From Clostridiales bacterium oral taxon 876 str. F0540 (GTDB lineage Bacteria > Bacillota > Clostridia > Clostridiales > Clostridiaceae): 64,000 bases of DNA. The notes beneath the pieces were generated by a model. The model worked only from the letters and a program-made list of their open reading frames with translations. It had not been told where the DNA came from and did no database searches. Every line of letters starts with the position of its first letter. The stretch's first letter is position 1. The DNA lies in the NCBI GenBank assembly GCA_000466585.1, contig KE993464.1:180555-244554 (forward strand), in the 5' to 3' direction. A program made the translations under genes and the position numbers. Positions 43,493 to 52,834 of this stretch are shown here, in pieces.

Positions 43493-45019
43493 AGGTAATT
43501 TTATATTTATTTTAGTTCCTACTCCCAATTGACTTTCCACTTCTATAGTCCCTCTATGCTTCATTACAATCCATTTAGCTATGGCAAGGCCAAGGCCGGT
43601 TCCGCCGCTCTGCTTTGTTCTTGACTTATCGGCTCTATAAAATCTATCAAATATATGAGGCAAGTCATCCTTTGATATTCCATTGCCGTTGTCCTGAACG
43701 GATATACATAAACCCTCTGGGGTTACATAAGAGTTTATTTTTATAAGACCATTCTCAGGAGTGTATTTTATACTGTTATCTATAAATATTCTCAAGGCTT
43801 CTTTCACTAGGTTTCTGTCCGCATTAAGCTTAGCTCTTTCATTTTTCTCACACATTATTTGATGTTTTGTATCAATAAGCTTTGTTTCTTTTACTATTCC
43901 CTCTATGAGCTCATCTATGTAGAAGTCAGTTTTTTCAACCGTTTGAGTGTTTTTATCACTTCTGGCTAAAAACAACAGCTGCTCTACTAGAGCCTTCATA
44001 TTTTCTGACTCAGACTTTATTGCTGTGATTGATTCTTCCAGTACTTCTTTATCATTTTTACCCCATCTATCTAAAAGATTTGCATAACCCTGAATAACAG
44101 CTATAGGTGTTCTAAGTTCGTGAGAAGCATCTGAAACAAACTGATTTTGCTTTTCATAAGATTCCTGCAGCCTATCCAGCATATCATTAAAGGTATGTGC
44201 TAAATCCTTAAGCTCGTCCTGAGAGCCGCCAATATCAAGACGAGTATCAAGTGCATTAATAGTAATGTTTTGTACAGTCTCAGACATCCTTCCTACTGGT
44301 TTTAGTATCTTTTTGCTTGCCTTCCAGCCTGTTATTAATGTATTTATAATTGTTATTACACAAATAATTGCAAGAGCACTAAATAATATGCCAATGTACA
44401 TAAATTCATTAACTAATTTATTAACTACTTGTATTTTATAATCCTTATTTCCTATAGTAATATTTTCATTTAGAACCATAAAAAATCTGGTGGAGGTATT
44501 TGGAGCATTAGTGGGAAAGTGAAAGGAGATATCACTTCCTGAAATAAACACATAACTATCTTGACTATCTCGTGCAGACTTATCTTTTACATAATAGTGC
44601 ACCTCGTTATTTTCTTCTTCAGAGGTAAACACAAGCTTTTCATTATAATCAAATATTGAAATCTGTCTATTTTTCAATTTTGAAATTTTATCAATTGACT
44701 CATAAATAGATTCGATATTCCCATTTGAATATGAAGTAATAAGAGAAATGTCATTCTCCATATCAGTCTTAGCACTGTATCCTAGATAAAATCCAAAACC
44801 TGCTGCTACGGTTAAGCTTAGAAAAAATAAAAAGCCTATAACCATAGACACAAAGGCTATATTGATTTTAAAGGCTATAGAAAATCTCAATTTTTCAATA
44901 AAGCTGTCATATACGCTTTTAATAGGTTTTCTAATTTCAGTTATAGCTAATTTAAGTATTAAAAGGCTCTGCTTTACAAAATATTTAATTAGTATTTTAA
45001 TTTCATTTTTATTATTCAT
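43478..45019 (-). CDS. sensor histidine kinase
   Basis: 513 aa, HisKA type. Two TM helices (about 53-77 and 205-230) bracket an extracellular sensor domain of ~125 residues; then HAMP (SKKILKPVGRMSETVQNI), dimerisation/phosphorylation motif SDASHELRTPIAVIQGY with the target histidine, and the ATPase N, G1, F and G2 boxes (FIDNSIKYTPENG, VQDNGNGISKDDLPHIFDRFYRAD, GGTGLGLAIAKWIV). Its start overlaps the regulator stop by 8 nt, so they are coupled. The signal sensed is not evident; the nearest divergent genes make exopolysaccharide. Confidence 0.93.
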   Translation of the reverse strand: MNNKNEIKILIKYFVKQSLLILKLAITEIRKPIKSVYDSFIEKLRFSIAFKINIAFVSMVIGFLFFLSLTVAAGFGFYLGYSAKTDMENDISLITSYSNGNIESIYESIDKISKLKNRQISIFDYNEKLVFTSEEENNEVHYYVKDKSARDSQDSYVFISGSDISFHFPTNAPNTSTRFFMVLNENITIGNKDYKIQVVNKLVNEFMYIGILFSALAIICVITIINTLITGWKASKKILKPVGRMSETVQNITINALDTRLDIGGSQDELKDLAHTFNDMLDRLQESYEKQNQFVSDASHELRTPIAVIQGYANLLDRWGKNDKEVLEESITAIKSESENMKALVEQLLFLARSDKNTQTVEKTDFYIDELIEGIVKETKLIDTKHQIMCEKNERAKLNADRNLVKEALRIFIDNSIKYTPENGLIKINSYVTPEGLCISVQDNGNGISKDDLPHIFDRFYRADKSRTKQSGGTGLGLAIAKWIVMKHRGTIEVESQLGVGTKINIKLPKEDS

Positions 45020-45695
45020 CTTTTAAAAGATACCCCACTCCACGAACAGTATGAATCAGCTTTCTATCAAATCTATCATCTATTTTACTTCTTAAATATC
45101 TTACATAAACATCAACTACATTGGTATCCCCTAAGTACTCATAACCCCATACTTTATCCAGTATCTTCTCTCTGGTTAAAACAATATTCTGGTTTTCCAT
45201 AAGGTACTTTAAGAGCTCAAATTCTCTTTTAGTAAGGTCAATAATGTCATCTTTAAAAGAGACTGTGTATTTATCTAAGTCTAACTTTAAATCATTAATC
45301 TGAATAACGTTAGTTTCTATAGCAGCAGCCTTTTTTCTTTTTAGTGCTACTCTTATTCTTGCCAATAATTCTTCAATAGCAAAAGGCTTTGTAAGGTAAT
45401 CATCTGCTCCCATATCAAGGCCCATAACCTTATCCATTATTTGATCCTTGGCAGTAAGCATTATAACCGGTACCTCTGAGTGCTGCCTCAATCTTCTTAA
45501 AACTTCCATTCCATTCATTGAAGGCAGCATAATATCAAGAATAATCAAATCTATATTACCTTCTAATGCTCTTTGTAAGCCTTCTCTGCCATCATAGCAT
45601 TGTTCGACTAAGTAACCTTCATATTTAAGCTCCAGCTCTACAAATCTTGCTATTTTCAGTTCATCTTCAATTATAAGTATTTTTTCCTTTGCCAT
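45012..45695 (-). CDS. OmpR-family response regulator
   Basis: 227 aa. Receiver domain with acidic pocket IIEDE, phospho-acceptor aspartate in LIILDIMLPSMNG, MLTAKD threonine and KPF lysine; winged-helix DNA-binding domain with LTKREFELLKYLMENQNIVLTREKILDKVWGYEY and VYVRYLRSKID. The ATG at 45695 (reading leftward) follows AGGGGGAA; nine upstream in-frame codons are unlikely to be translated. Paired with the kinase gene just downstream. Confidence 0.94.
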   Translation of the reverse strand: MAKEKILIIEDELKIARFVELELKYEGYLVEQCYDGREGLQRALEGNIDLIILDIMLPSMNGMEVLRRLRQHSEVPVIMLTAKDQIMDKVMGLDMGADDYLTKPFAIEELLARIRVALKRKKAAAIETNVIQINDLKLDLDKYTVSFKDDIIDLTKREFELLKYLMENQNIVLTREKILDKVWGYEYLGDTNVVDVYVRYLRSKIDDRFDRKLIHTVRGVGYLLKDE

Positions 45696-45779
45696 AAGGT
45701 ATTTCCCCCTATTTATGTTCACTTTCTATTATTATACAATAATCAAGAGCAAATACCTATTGATTGTCTTATTTCCGTA

Positions 45780-46244
45780 TTATTGATTTGCTGGTTCGGT
45801 TTCTACTATTTTTTGCTTTGCATTGTCTACAACTTCAGAAACCTTATCAAAAGTTTTATTTATCTCCATGCCCTCACCATCTTTGCTTTCAAATCTAAAT
45901 CTATGGCTTGTAATAAGTGCTAGAATGATTCCTATAGCTGCAAGCGGCGGTGCTATTATAGCAGCTATTACCGCTATAGTAACAGGCATGCTTAAAACTT
46001 CACGTTCATTTTTCTTAATTACAAATCTTGTGTTGTTACCTTTTTTAACAATCTTCTTAATAGTTTCCCATAGACCCATACTGTTTGCACTGCACCTTTC
46101 ACTTTTAATCTTGTTATTCTTTTCTAAATAAATTAGTGCTTCAACTAAGTCTCCATTACAAGTTTCTAATGCTTCCTTTGCTTCACCATAACTTACATTT
46201 GCTCTTTCTCTTAAAACTTCAATTTGTTCTAAATTAACTGACAT
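45780..46244 (-). CDS. DUF4342 protein with UBA-like N-terminus
   Basis: 154 aa. N-terminal UBA-like three-helix segment (LEQIEVLRERANVSYGEAKEALETCNGDLVEALIYLEK), a DUF4342 central domain, one strongly hydrophobic stretch at about residues 90-115 (MPVTIAVIAAIIAPPLAAIGIILALI) and a charged tail. Function unknown; possibly a membrane-associated regulator. Encoded upstream of the response regulator on the same strand, with TATAAT (complement of 46285-46290 region) ahead of it. GGAGGAATG precedes the ATG. Confidence 0.75.
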   Translation of the reverse strand: MSVNLEQIEVLRERANVSYGEAKEALETCNGDLVEALIYLEKNNKIKSERCSANSMGLWETIKKIVKKGNNTRFVIKKNEREVLSMPVTIAVIAAIIAPPLAAIGIILALITSHRFRFESKDGEGMEINKTFDKVSEVVDNAKQKIVETEPANQ

Positions 46245-46494
46245 TTTTCATTCCTCCAAAAGTTTATTATTTATTTGATACTTTTATTATAGTAAGCAAT
46301 AATTAGAGCACCCTTAATGAAAGATTAGAATTTGATTAGAAAAACATTAAACATATGGATGTTTAGCCATTTAAAAGTCAGCAATAATATAATTTGCCAG
46401 AACAAAGTCGATAAAAAACCTTTAAAATTGTCTATCTATAATATATAATTAATAGAGGTTGTCTATAAAAATAAAATGCTGTAGGAGGATGACA

Positions 46495-47172
46495 ATGGAA
46501 TTACACGAATACTTGAATATTTTGAAGAAAAGATGGTCTTTAATAGTTGTTATAACACTAATTTCTACATTAATAAGCGGCGTTGCCAGCTATTTTATAA
46601 TTAAGCCTACCTATAAGTCTGATATATCAGTGATAATTGGAAAACAAGATACTGGTGATACTAAAACTACCTCCCAAAATTATAATGATGTTATGATGTA
46701 TCAAAAGCTTGTAAAAACCTATAGTACGTTAGTCACTTCAAGAACTGTGGCTGAAAATGCTATCCAAAAGCTTGGTCTTAATATGAAGGCAGAGCAGCTT
46801 CAAGGAATGGTATCTGTTGCACCAAAAGGTGATACTGAGTTTTTGACTATCACAGTTAAGTCAAAGGATGCTAAACAGGCAATGGAGATAGCAAATCAAT
46901 TGGCGGTATCACTTAAAGAAGTGAGCGCAAATATTAAAAAGGTTGATAATGTTCAAATATTAGATCCTGCAGAATTGCCTACATCTCCAGATAATCCTAA
47001 GCCAAAGTTAAACATGGCGATAGCGTGCTTCTTAGGTTTAATGGTTTCTGTTGGAGTAGTATTCTTGCTTGAATACTTAGATAATACTGTAAAGTCACCT
47101 GAAGATATAGAAAAGCTTTTAGGAATACCTGTAATCGGTACAATACCGGTTATTATTGATGCTGAGAAATAG
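46495..47172 (+). CDS. Wzz-family chain-length / tyrosine-kinase modulator protein
   Basis: 225 aa. N-terminal Wzz motif MELHEYLNILKKRWSLIVVI with TM helix at ~18-38, an extracellular domain (about 40-170) and a second TM helix (MAIACFLGLMVSVGVVFLLEYLD) preceded by the proline-rich PDNPKPKLN. This is the CapA/YwqC-type activator of the kinase encoded next. The ATG at 46495 follows TAGGAGGA; an upstream in-frame start is poor. First gene of an exopolysaccharide regulatory set. Confidence 0.88.
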   Translation: MELHEYLNILKKRWSLIVVITLISTLISGVASYFIIKPTYKSDISVIIGKQDTGDTKTTSQNYNDVMMYQKLVKTYSTLVTSRTVAENAIQKLGLNMKAEQLQGMVSVAPKGDTEFLTITVKSKDAKQAMEIANQLAVSLKEVSANIKKVDNVQILDPAELPTSPDNPKPKLNMAIACFLGLMVSVGVVFLLEYLDNTVKSPEDIEKLLGIPVIGTIPVIIDAEK

Positions 47173-47184
47173 CGAGGTGAAGAT

Positions 47185-47853
47185 ATGTTAAATGAAATGA
47201 TCTCAATAAAAAATCCAAAGTCGCAGGCTGCAGAGGCCTTTAGAACTTTAAGAACTAATATACAATTTTCTTCTTTAGATGAAGATGTTAGAACTATAGT
47301 TGTTACTTCAACGCAGCCAGGAGAAGGAAAGAGTACAGTTGTATCTAACCTTGCCGTAACAATGGCCCAAAGTGGAAAAAAAGTTCTTCTTATAGATTGC
47401 GATCTTAGAAAGCCTACTATTCATAAAAAGCTAGGGGTATCCAATCAGGTGGGACTTACAAGCATTCTGTCTAAAGAAAAGACTATGGAAGAGGTTATAA
47501 AGGCTTCTACTGTTAATAATTTTTATGTTTTAACAAGTGGTCCAATACCTCCAAATCCGGCTGAGCTTCTTGGAAGTAAAAAAATGAAGAGCTTTATCGA
47601 TGAGCTACAAGGCTACTTTGATGTAATTCTCTTTGATGCACCTCCGGTTTTAGCTGTTACTGATGCACAAATTCTTTCAACCTTCTGTAGCGGAGTTGTT
47701 TTTGTAGCAGGTTATGGACAGGCTGAAAAAGATGCTGTAGTTAGAGGCAAGGAGCATATTGAAAAGGTTGGAGGAAAAATATTAGGAGTAGTTATTAATA
47801 AGATTCCTCAAAATTCTAAGAGTTACTATTATTATAATTACGATTATAAATAA
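47185..47853 (+). CDS. BY-type tyrosine kinase (CapB/CpsD/YwqD)
   Basis: 222 aa. Walker A TQPGEGKSTVV, Walker A' VLLIDCDLRKP and Walker B VILFDAPPV define a bacterial tyrosine kinase; the C-terminus ends in the tyrosine cluster YYYYNYDYK, the autophosphorylation site. It acts with the preceding transmembrane modulator to control polysaccharide polymerisation and export. No polymerase or glycosyltransferase genes are in the window, so the target polysaccharide is unknown. Confidence 0.93.
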   Translation: MLNEMISIKNPKSQAAEAFRTLRTNIQFSSLDEDVRTIVVTSTQPGEGKSTVVSNLAVTMAQSGKKVLLIDCDLRKPTIHKKLGVSNQVGLTSILSKEKTMEEVIKASTVNNFYVLTSGPIPPNPAELLGSKKMKSFIDELQGYFDVILFDAPPVLAVTDAQILSTFCSGVVFVAGYGQAEKDAVVRGKEHIEKVGGKILGVVINKIPQNSKSYYYYNYDYK

Positions 47854-47889
47854 AAAATATATTATTGAAATTTGTGGGGGTGAGCAATT

Positions 47890-48663
47890 ATGATAGATTT
47901 TCACAGCCATGTGCTGCCTTATATAGATGATGGTTCTAAAAACTTTGATATGTCTTTAGACATGCTAAGGCTTGCTGTAGATGAAGGGACAAATTATATT
48001 TGCGCTACCTCTCACTTTATACCCGGAGAAGTTGTGCAGGATAAAAAGACTTATTATGAAAAACTTGAAAGTTTGCAGCACCTTTGCAAGGAAAAGGAGA
48101 TTAACATAAGAATACTACCGGCCTTAGAGCTTTATATGCATCCAGATTTACCAAAGCTTTATAGTGAGAAAAGTATTTGGGGGATTAATTTGACTCCTTA
48201 TGTACTTGTAGAACTCCCTATGCAGCAATTTCCTGTATATACGGAAGAAGTTTTTTATGAACTTAGGCTTCAAGGGGCCAGACCGATACTTGCTCACCCG
48301 GAGAGAAACCTTCGAATAATGAAGGATATAGCTTTGCTTGAGAACTTAGTAGAACAGGGAGTACTAGCTCAAGTAAACGCAGGCAGCTTAAGAGGAATTT
48401 ACGGAAAAGATATAAAAATCTTTGCTGAGCTTTTGGTAGAGAAAAATCTAATTCATATAGTGGGCAGTGATGCTCATGATAATGCAAGAAGAACTGCTAA
48501 AATAGAAGGTGCCTTTGATATAATAAAGAACAAAAATAAAGAACTTTATGAATGGATTAATGAAAATCAATACAAAATAATTGAAGGAAAAGAAGTTGAA
48601 CCTTTGCAAATAAAGAAAGGAAAGAAAGAATTCAGCTTCTTTGGACTATTTAAAAACAGCTGA
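47890..48663 (+). CDS. PHP-type tyrosine-protein phosphatase (CpsB/YwqE)
   Basis: 257 aa. PHP metal ligands: DFHSHVLPYIDDG, ATSHFIP, ALELYMHPDLP, AHPERN and VGSDAHDNARR. It dephosphorylates the tyrosine kinase encoded upstream, completing the modulator-kinase-phosphatase cycle. Ribosome site GGGGGTGA. Followed by a terminator that overlaps its last codons. Confidence 0.92.
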   Translation: MIDFHSHVLPYIDDGSKNFDMSLDMLRLAVDEGTNYICATSHFIPGEVVQDKKTYYEKLESLQHLCKEKEINIRILPALELYMHPDLPKLYSEKSIWGINLTPYVLVELPMQQFPVYTEEVFYELRLQGARPILAHPERNLRIMKDIALLENLVEQGVLAQVNAGSLRGIYGKDIKIFAELLVEKNLIHIVGSDAHDNARRTAKIEGAFDIIKNKNKELYEWINENQYKIIEGKEVEPLQIKKGKKEFSFFGLFKNS

Positions 48664-48684
48664 TTATGAGATCTAGCTGTTTTT
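48652..48684 (+). terminator. terminator after the phosphatase gene
   Basis: AAAAACAGCT/AGCTGTTTTT ten-bp stem starting within the final codons, with 12-nt loop and a six-T run. Confidence 0.8.
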
Positions 48685-48861
48685 TATTAAGACTAGCTTA
48701 TATAAGTTGGTTTTTTATAAAAAATAGAAAAAATTATTTAGTTCTGATATAATATATAAAATAGTTAGTGTCATAATATTGGAAGTTATGTAAAAAAATT
48801 AGGGAGGAAATACTTTCTAATTTGCTAAAAAGCGTAATTTGTATTTTAGGAGGAAACAAAT

Positions 48862-49869
48862 ATGAAGGTTCTTGTTACAGGGGGAGCAGGTTATATAGGA
48901 AGTACAGTCTGCTCAGCATTAATTGATAAGGGGCATACTCCGGTAATACTGGATTCTCTTGTTACCGGAAGAGAAGAGTTTACAAGGGGTAAAATATTTT
49001 ATAAAGGTGATATAGCTGATAGAGGTATACTAGAGAAGATATTTAATGATCATCCGGATATTAAATATACTATACACTTTGCAGCATTGATTGTAGTTCC
49101 GGATTCAGTTGAAAGGCCTTATGATTATTATAGGGACAATGTGGCTAAATCCTTAGAATTATTTAAAAATCTTAAGGAGCTAGGCTGCAGCAATATTATA
49201 TTCAGCTCTTCAGCTTCTATTTATGATGATGTTGAAGGCTTTATGGTTACTGAGAAGTCTCCATTAAATCCCAGAAGTCCATATGCAAGAACAAAATATA
49301 TAATGGAAATGGTTTTAAGAGACTTCTGTGAAGCTTATGACATGAAAGGTATTGCTCTAAGATATTTTAATCCAATAGGTGCAGACCCTAAGCTTAGAAG
49401 CGGAGTACATGTACAATTCCCATCCCATGTTCTTGGAAAACTTGTTGAAGCAGCAGCAGGAGATTCAGTGTTTAAGATTACCGGTGTTAACTGGGATACC
49501 CGTGATGGATCAGGCATTAGAGATTTTATTCATATATGGGATTTAGCACAGGCTCATGTTAAGGCTATTGAAAACTTTGAAGAGGCTTTTAAAAAAGCTG
49601 ATAACGGAAATTCTAATTATTTAGTTATAAATCTTGGAACAGGTAAGGGAGTTACCGTTAAGGAGCTTGTTAATGCTTTTGAGAAGGTTTATGGAAAACC
49701 GGTTAAAAAGGAAGAAACTGATCCAAGACCTGGGGATGTGCCCGGTTCCTTTGCAAATGGAGATACAGCTCTTAAGCTTTTAGGCTGGAAGGCTGAAAAG
49801 AGCATAGAAGAGGGAATAAGAGATGCTCTTAAGTGGGCCGATATAAGAGAAACAATTATAAAATACTAA
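48862..49869 (+). CDS. galE: UDP-glucose 4-epimerase
   Basis: 335-aa extended short-chain dehydrogenase. NAD motif VTGGAGYIGS at the N-terminus, catalytic Ser-rich SSSASIY and YxxxK in SPYARTKYIME, sugar-binding RYFNPIGADP and C-terminal RPGDVPGSFAN. It interconverts UDP-glucose and UDP-galactose, supplying precursors for the polysaccharide genes upstream and linking to galT/galK at the window end, 12 kb away. Ribosome site AGGAGG. Confidence 0.93.
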   Translation: MKVLVTGGAGYIGSTVCSALIDKGHTPVILDSLVTGREEFTRGKIFYKGDIADRGILEKIFNDHPDIKYTIHFAALIVVPDSVERPYDYYRDNVAKSLELFKNLKELGCSNIIFSSSASIYDDVEGFMVTEKSPLNPRSPYARTKYIMEMVLRDFCEAYDMKGIALRYFNPIGADPKLRSGVHVQFPSHVLGKLVEAAAGDSVFKITGVNWDTRDGSGIRDFIHIWDLAQAHVKAIENFEEAFKKADNGNSNYLVINLGTGKGVTVKELVNAFEKVYGKPVKKEETDPRPGDVPGSFANGDTALKLLGWKAEKSIEEGIRDALKWADIRETIIKY

Positions 49870-50058
49870 ATAGTGAATATAATGTATAAGTTTTGGAAAA
49901 AATACAAAGATGGAATATAACAGCAACTGATTCAATTATATTACTTGGCAGCTCAGCTGCTATTTTTTTTAGGAATAATATCCATGAGTAAGGTAAAATA
50001 TAATGTTAAACATATTATAATGATTATCAAATATTTTGCGTTGAAAGGTGGAATTATT

Positions 50059-50421
50059 GTGAGTGGACAATTAAATTGTAATGCTTTAAAATGTGTACAT
50101 AATATGAGTGGATTATGTTCTGCAAATACTATTCATGTTTTTGGTTCAGGTGCCCATACAAGCGATGAAACAATGTGTAATACCTTTGCAGAAAAAGGTT
50201 TTACAAATGCGATTACTCATCTTACTAACATGAATGTTACAGGCGAAGTAAGACAGCTGTTAAACAATAATGCAATTGAAATGAGTCCGGCAATAAAGTG
50301 TGAATCAGTAAATTGTATTTATAATGAAGAAGGAGTCTGCAGGGCAAGCAATGTGCAAATTTCCGGTCCGAGAGCAGAAACAAGCCAGGATACGGTATGT
50401 GATACGTTTAGAATGCAATAA
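50059..50421 (+). CDS. protein with two DUF1540 cysteine motifs
   Basis: 120 aa. Two copies of a metal-binding-like module: CNALKCVHNMSGLCSANTI...TMCNTF (about 5-45) and CESVNCIYNEEGVCRASNVQ...TVCDTF (about 80-118), each with four cysteines. DUF1540 function is unknown; the pattern suggests a small zinc or iron-sulfur site. GTG start at 50059 is chosen for AAAGGTGG just before and because upstream codons are hydrophobic and unlike the family. Confidence 0.8.
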   Translation: MSGQLNCNALKCVHNMSGLCSANTIHVFGSGAHTSDETMCNTFAEKGFTNAITHLTNMNVTGEVRQLLNNNAIEMSPAIKCESVNCIYNEEGVCRASNVQISGPRAETSQDTVCDTFRMQ

Positions 50422-50436
50422 GAATGTAAAATGACT

Positions 50437-50470
50437 AAAGCTTAAGAATTGTCTGCAATTCTTAAGCTTT
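50437..50470. terminator. hairpin after the DUF1540 gene
   Basis: AAAGCTTAAGAATT with its exact complement 50457-50470: 14-bp stem, six-nt loop; weak T tract, so probably a terminator. Confidence 0.6.
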
Positions 50471-50648
50471 AACATTTTGAGGAATACTCTGAAATAGAGT
50501 CGGACAATAACTCTTTACATTGAGGCTGTTTTTGATTATATTTAGTATAATTGGTTTTTTAGAGTAATACCAGGTGGAAGTATGTAGAAAAAACTTTGGA
50601 CAATTCTTCATTCTTCATTATTCATTATAAAAAAGGTGGTTTTTACAT

Positions 50649-52025
50649 ATGCTTGTTGAAGGTACAGCGGTTGAAAAAAATAAGGATTACGTTATTGATA
50701 TACTTAGTATGGGATATGAAGGCGAGGGAGTTGGAAAGGTTAATAATTTCACTGTTTTTGTGCAGGGGGCCTTGCTTGGAGAAACTGTTAAGGTGAAGAT
50801 AGTAAAGTTATCCAAAAACTACGCTCATGGCAAGCTTTTAGAAGTTGTAAAGTCTTCAAAGCATAGAATAGATCCGGTGTGCAGCATTTATAAAAGATGC
50901 GGTGGCTGCCAGATGCAGCATATGGACTACGAAGGACAGCTTGAGTTTAAAACTAATAGAGTAAAAGAGGTTATAACCAGAATAGGGAAGCTTGAAAATG
51001 TAGTGATTCATTCTGCTATTGGAATGAAAGAACCCTATAGATACAGAAACAAGGTTCAGCTCCCCATAGGGAAGGTTAAGGATGAGGTTACAATTGGGTT
51101 TTATGCTCCCAGAAGTCATGATATTATAGGTATGGATACTTGTCATATTCAAGATGAGACAGCAGATAAGGTTGTTCAGCTTACTAAGGAGTGGATAACC
51201 AAATTTAAAATAGAGCCTTATAATGAAGAGGAAAATAAGGGAACTCTAAGGCATATAATGATTAGGCGGGGCTTTAAAACCTCGGAGGTTATGGTTGTTA
51301 TAGTTACTAGGGAAGAAGCTTTGCCTTACTCTGAGAAATTTGTGGAGCTTATGCTTAAAAATATAGATGGATTAAAAAGTGTTATACAGAATATAAATTC
51401 AAAAAAGACTAATGTTATTTTAGGCAGTAGGAATAAGGTTTTATGGGGACAGGATAAGATAACTGATTATATTGGCAAATTTAAGTTTAACATATCTCCA
51501 TTGTCCTTTTTTCAGGTTAATCCTGTGCAAACAGAGATATTATACAGCAAGGCTTTAGAGTATGCCGGCTTAACCGGAGAGGAAACAGTTTTTGATGCCT
51601 ACTGCGGAACAGGTACTATATCTTTGTTTTTATCTCAAAAGGCAAAAAAGGTTTATGGAGTAGAAATTGTTCCTGAGGCTATCGAGGATGCTCAGAAAAA
51701 TGCAAAAGAAAACTTAGTAGAAAATGTTGAATTTTTAGTTGGTGAATCTGAAAAGGTAATACCGGAGCTTATAAAAGAAGGGGTTAAAGCAGAGGTTGTT
51801 GTTGTTGATCCTCCAAGAAAAGGCTGTGAAAGAAGCCTTTTAGAAGCTTTTAGCCGTATGAAGCCGGAGAGAATAGTATATGTTTCCTGCGATCCGGCTA
51901 CTTTGGCAAGGGATCTTGGAATATTAAATGAGCTTGGGTATAAAACTCTTGAAATTCAACCTGTTGATATGTTTCCTCAGACTGCACATATAGAAAATGT
52001 TGCTTTAATTGTTAGAAATATATAG
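50649..52025 (+). CDS. 23S rRNA (uracil) methyltransferase, RlmD/RlmC-like
   Basis: 458-aa SAM-dependent m5U methyltransferase of the RumA/TrmA family. N-terminal TRAM domain (about 10-65; DYVIDILSMGYEGEGVGKVNNF), cysteines of an iron-sulfur site in CSIYKRCGGCQMQHM plus a later Cys, SAM motif FDAYCGTGTISLFL, and the catalytic PPRKGC with YVSCDPATLARDL. Which uracil it modifies cannot be read from sequence. AAAAAGGTGG provides the ribosome site within a gap of GAAGAAT-type repeat sequence. Confidence 0.93.
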   Translation: MLVEGTAVEKNKDYVIDILSMGYEGEGVGKVNNFTVFVQGALLGETVKVKIVKLSKNYAHGKLLEVVKSSKHRIDPVCSIYKRCGGCQMQHMDYEGQLEFKTNRVKEVITRIGKLENVVIHSAIGMKEPYRYRNKVQLPIGKVKDEVTIGFYAPRSHDIIGMDTCHIQDETADKVVQLTKEWITKFKIEPYNEEENKGTLRHIMIRRGFKTSEVMVVIVTREEALPYSEKFVELMLKNIDGLKSVIQNINSKKTNVILGSRNKVLWGQDKITDYIGKFKFNISPLSFFQVNPVQTEILYSKALEYAGLTGEETVFDAYCGTGTISLFLSQKAKKVYGVEIVPEAIEDAQKNAKENLVENVEFLVGESEKVIPELIKEGVKAEVVVVDPPRKGCERSLLEAFSRMKPERIVYVSCDPATLARDLGILNELGYKTLEIQPVDMFPQTAHIENVALIVRNI

Positions 52026-52112
52026 CTTAAAGGGAAGGGTAGGATTTAATAGGCAGCGCTTATAGCAAGATATTTTTTAGCTGCCGGGTATTTGGATTTA
52101 AAGGAGAAATTT

Positions 52113-52799
52113 ATGAGTATTAGTTATGTTTTAATTATTAGAGCACTTTACACAGGACTTTTTACAGGTATTGTAATTGCAATACCTATGGGACCGGCAG
52201 GCTTTGAATCTGTAAGGTGGACTATGACAAAAGGTCTTAAAAAAGGTGTTGCTGTCGCTGCTGGTTCTTTAATTGCAGATGCTATAGATGTTATGCTTAT
52301 CAACTTTGGACTTTTGGAATTAATTAAAACCAATAAACTTTTAGAAATATTTTTTTGGGAAATATCAGCTGCAGTAATATTTTACATTGGCTATAAAGCG
52401 TTAAAAGGCAGTAAGAAAAATGGTTCTGAAGAAGTTAAGCAGGAAGAAGAAAATGAGGATGAAGTAAAGAAAAGTATGGACTCTAGGGCATTATTTACAG
52501 GCTTCATAGTGAATTTTTCAAACCCAATGACTCATTTTTTCTGGCTTACTTTAAGCAGTACAGTTATAAGCATATGGAGAAGCTATGGAAAGCTTGTTTA
52601 TTTTATATTCGCAGTAGCAATGCTTTGTGGTATGTTTTTAAGCCTTTGGGGAATAAATGTATTGGCGTCTAAGGGTAAGACAATATCTGCGCCAAAGGTA
52701 TCCGGAAAAGCAGCCAATTTACTGATTTATGTTATATTGGCTTTTGGAGCAGGTTTTTTTATAAATGGAATATATAAGCTTTACTTATATGTAAGGTAA
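52113..52799 (+). CDS. LysE-family translocator
   Basis: 228 aa with about six TM helices. N-terminal family motif FTGIVIAIPMGPAGFESVRWTMTKGLKKGV, a central charged loop (GSEEVKQEEENEDEVK) and NFSNPMTHFFWLTLSS later. LysE/RhtB proteins export amino acids; the substrate here is unknown. ATG 52113 follows AAAGGAG (52099-52105); an in-frame TTG lies upstream of that site. No lysine riboswitch or other leader structure was seen. Confidence 0.82.
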   Translation: MSISYVLIIRALYTGLFTGIVIAIPMGPAGFESVRWTMTKGLKKGVAVAAGSLIADAIDVMLINFGLLELIKTNKLLEIFFWEISAAVIFYIGYKALKGSKKNGSEEVKQEEENEDEVKKSMDSRALFTGFIVNFSNPMTHFFWLTLSSTVISIWRSYGKLVYFIFAVAMLCGMFLSLWGINVLASKGKTISAPKVSGKAANLLIYVILAFGAGFFINGIYKLYLYVR

Positions 52800-52810
52800 A
52801 TAAAAAGAAA

Positions 52811-52834
52811 AACTCGGGTATATCCCGAGTTCTT
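52811..52834. terminator. bidirectional terminator between convergent genes
   Basis: AACTCGGG/CCCGAGTT stem with a five-nt loop; T-runs follow on both strands (CTTTAATTT on +, TTTTCTTTTTA on -). Confidence 0.85.
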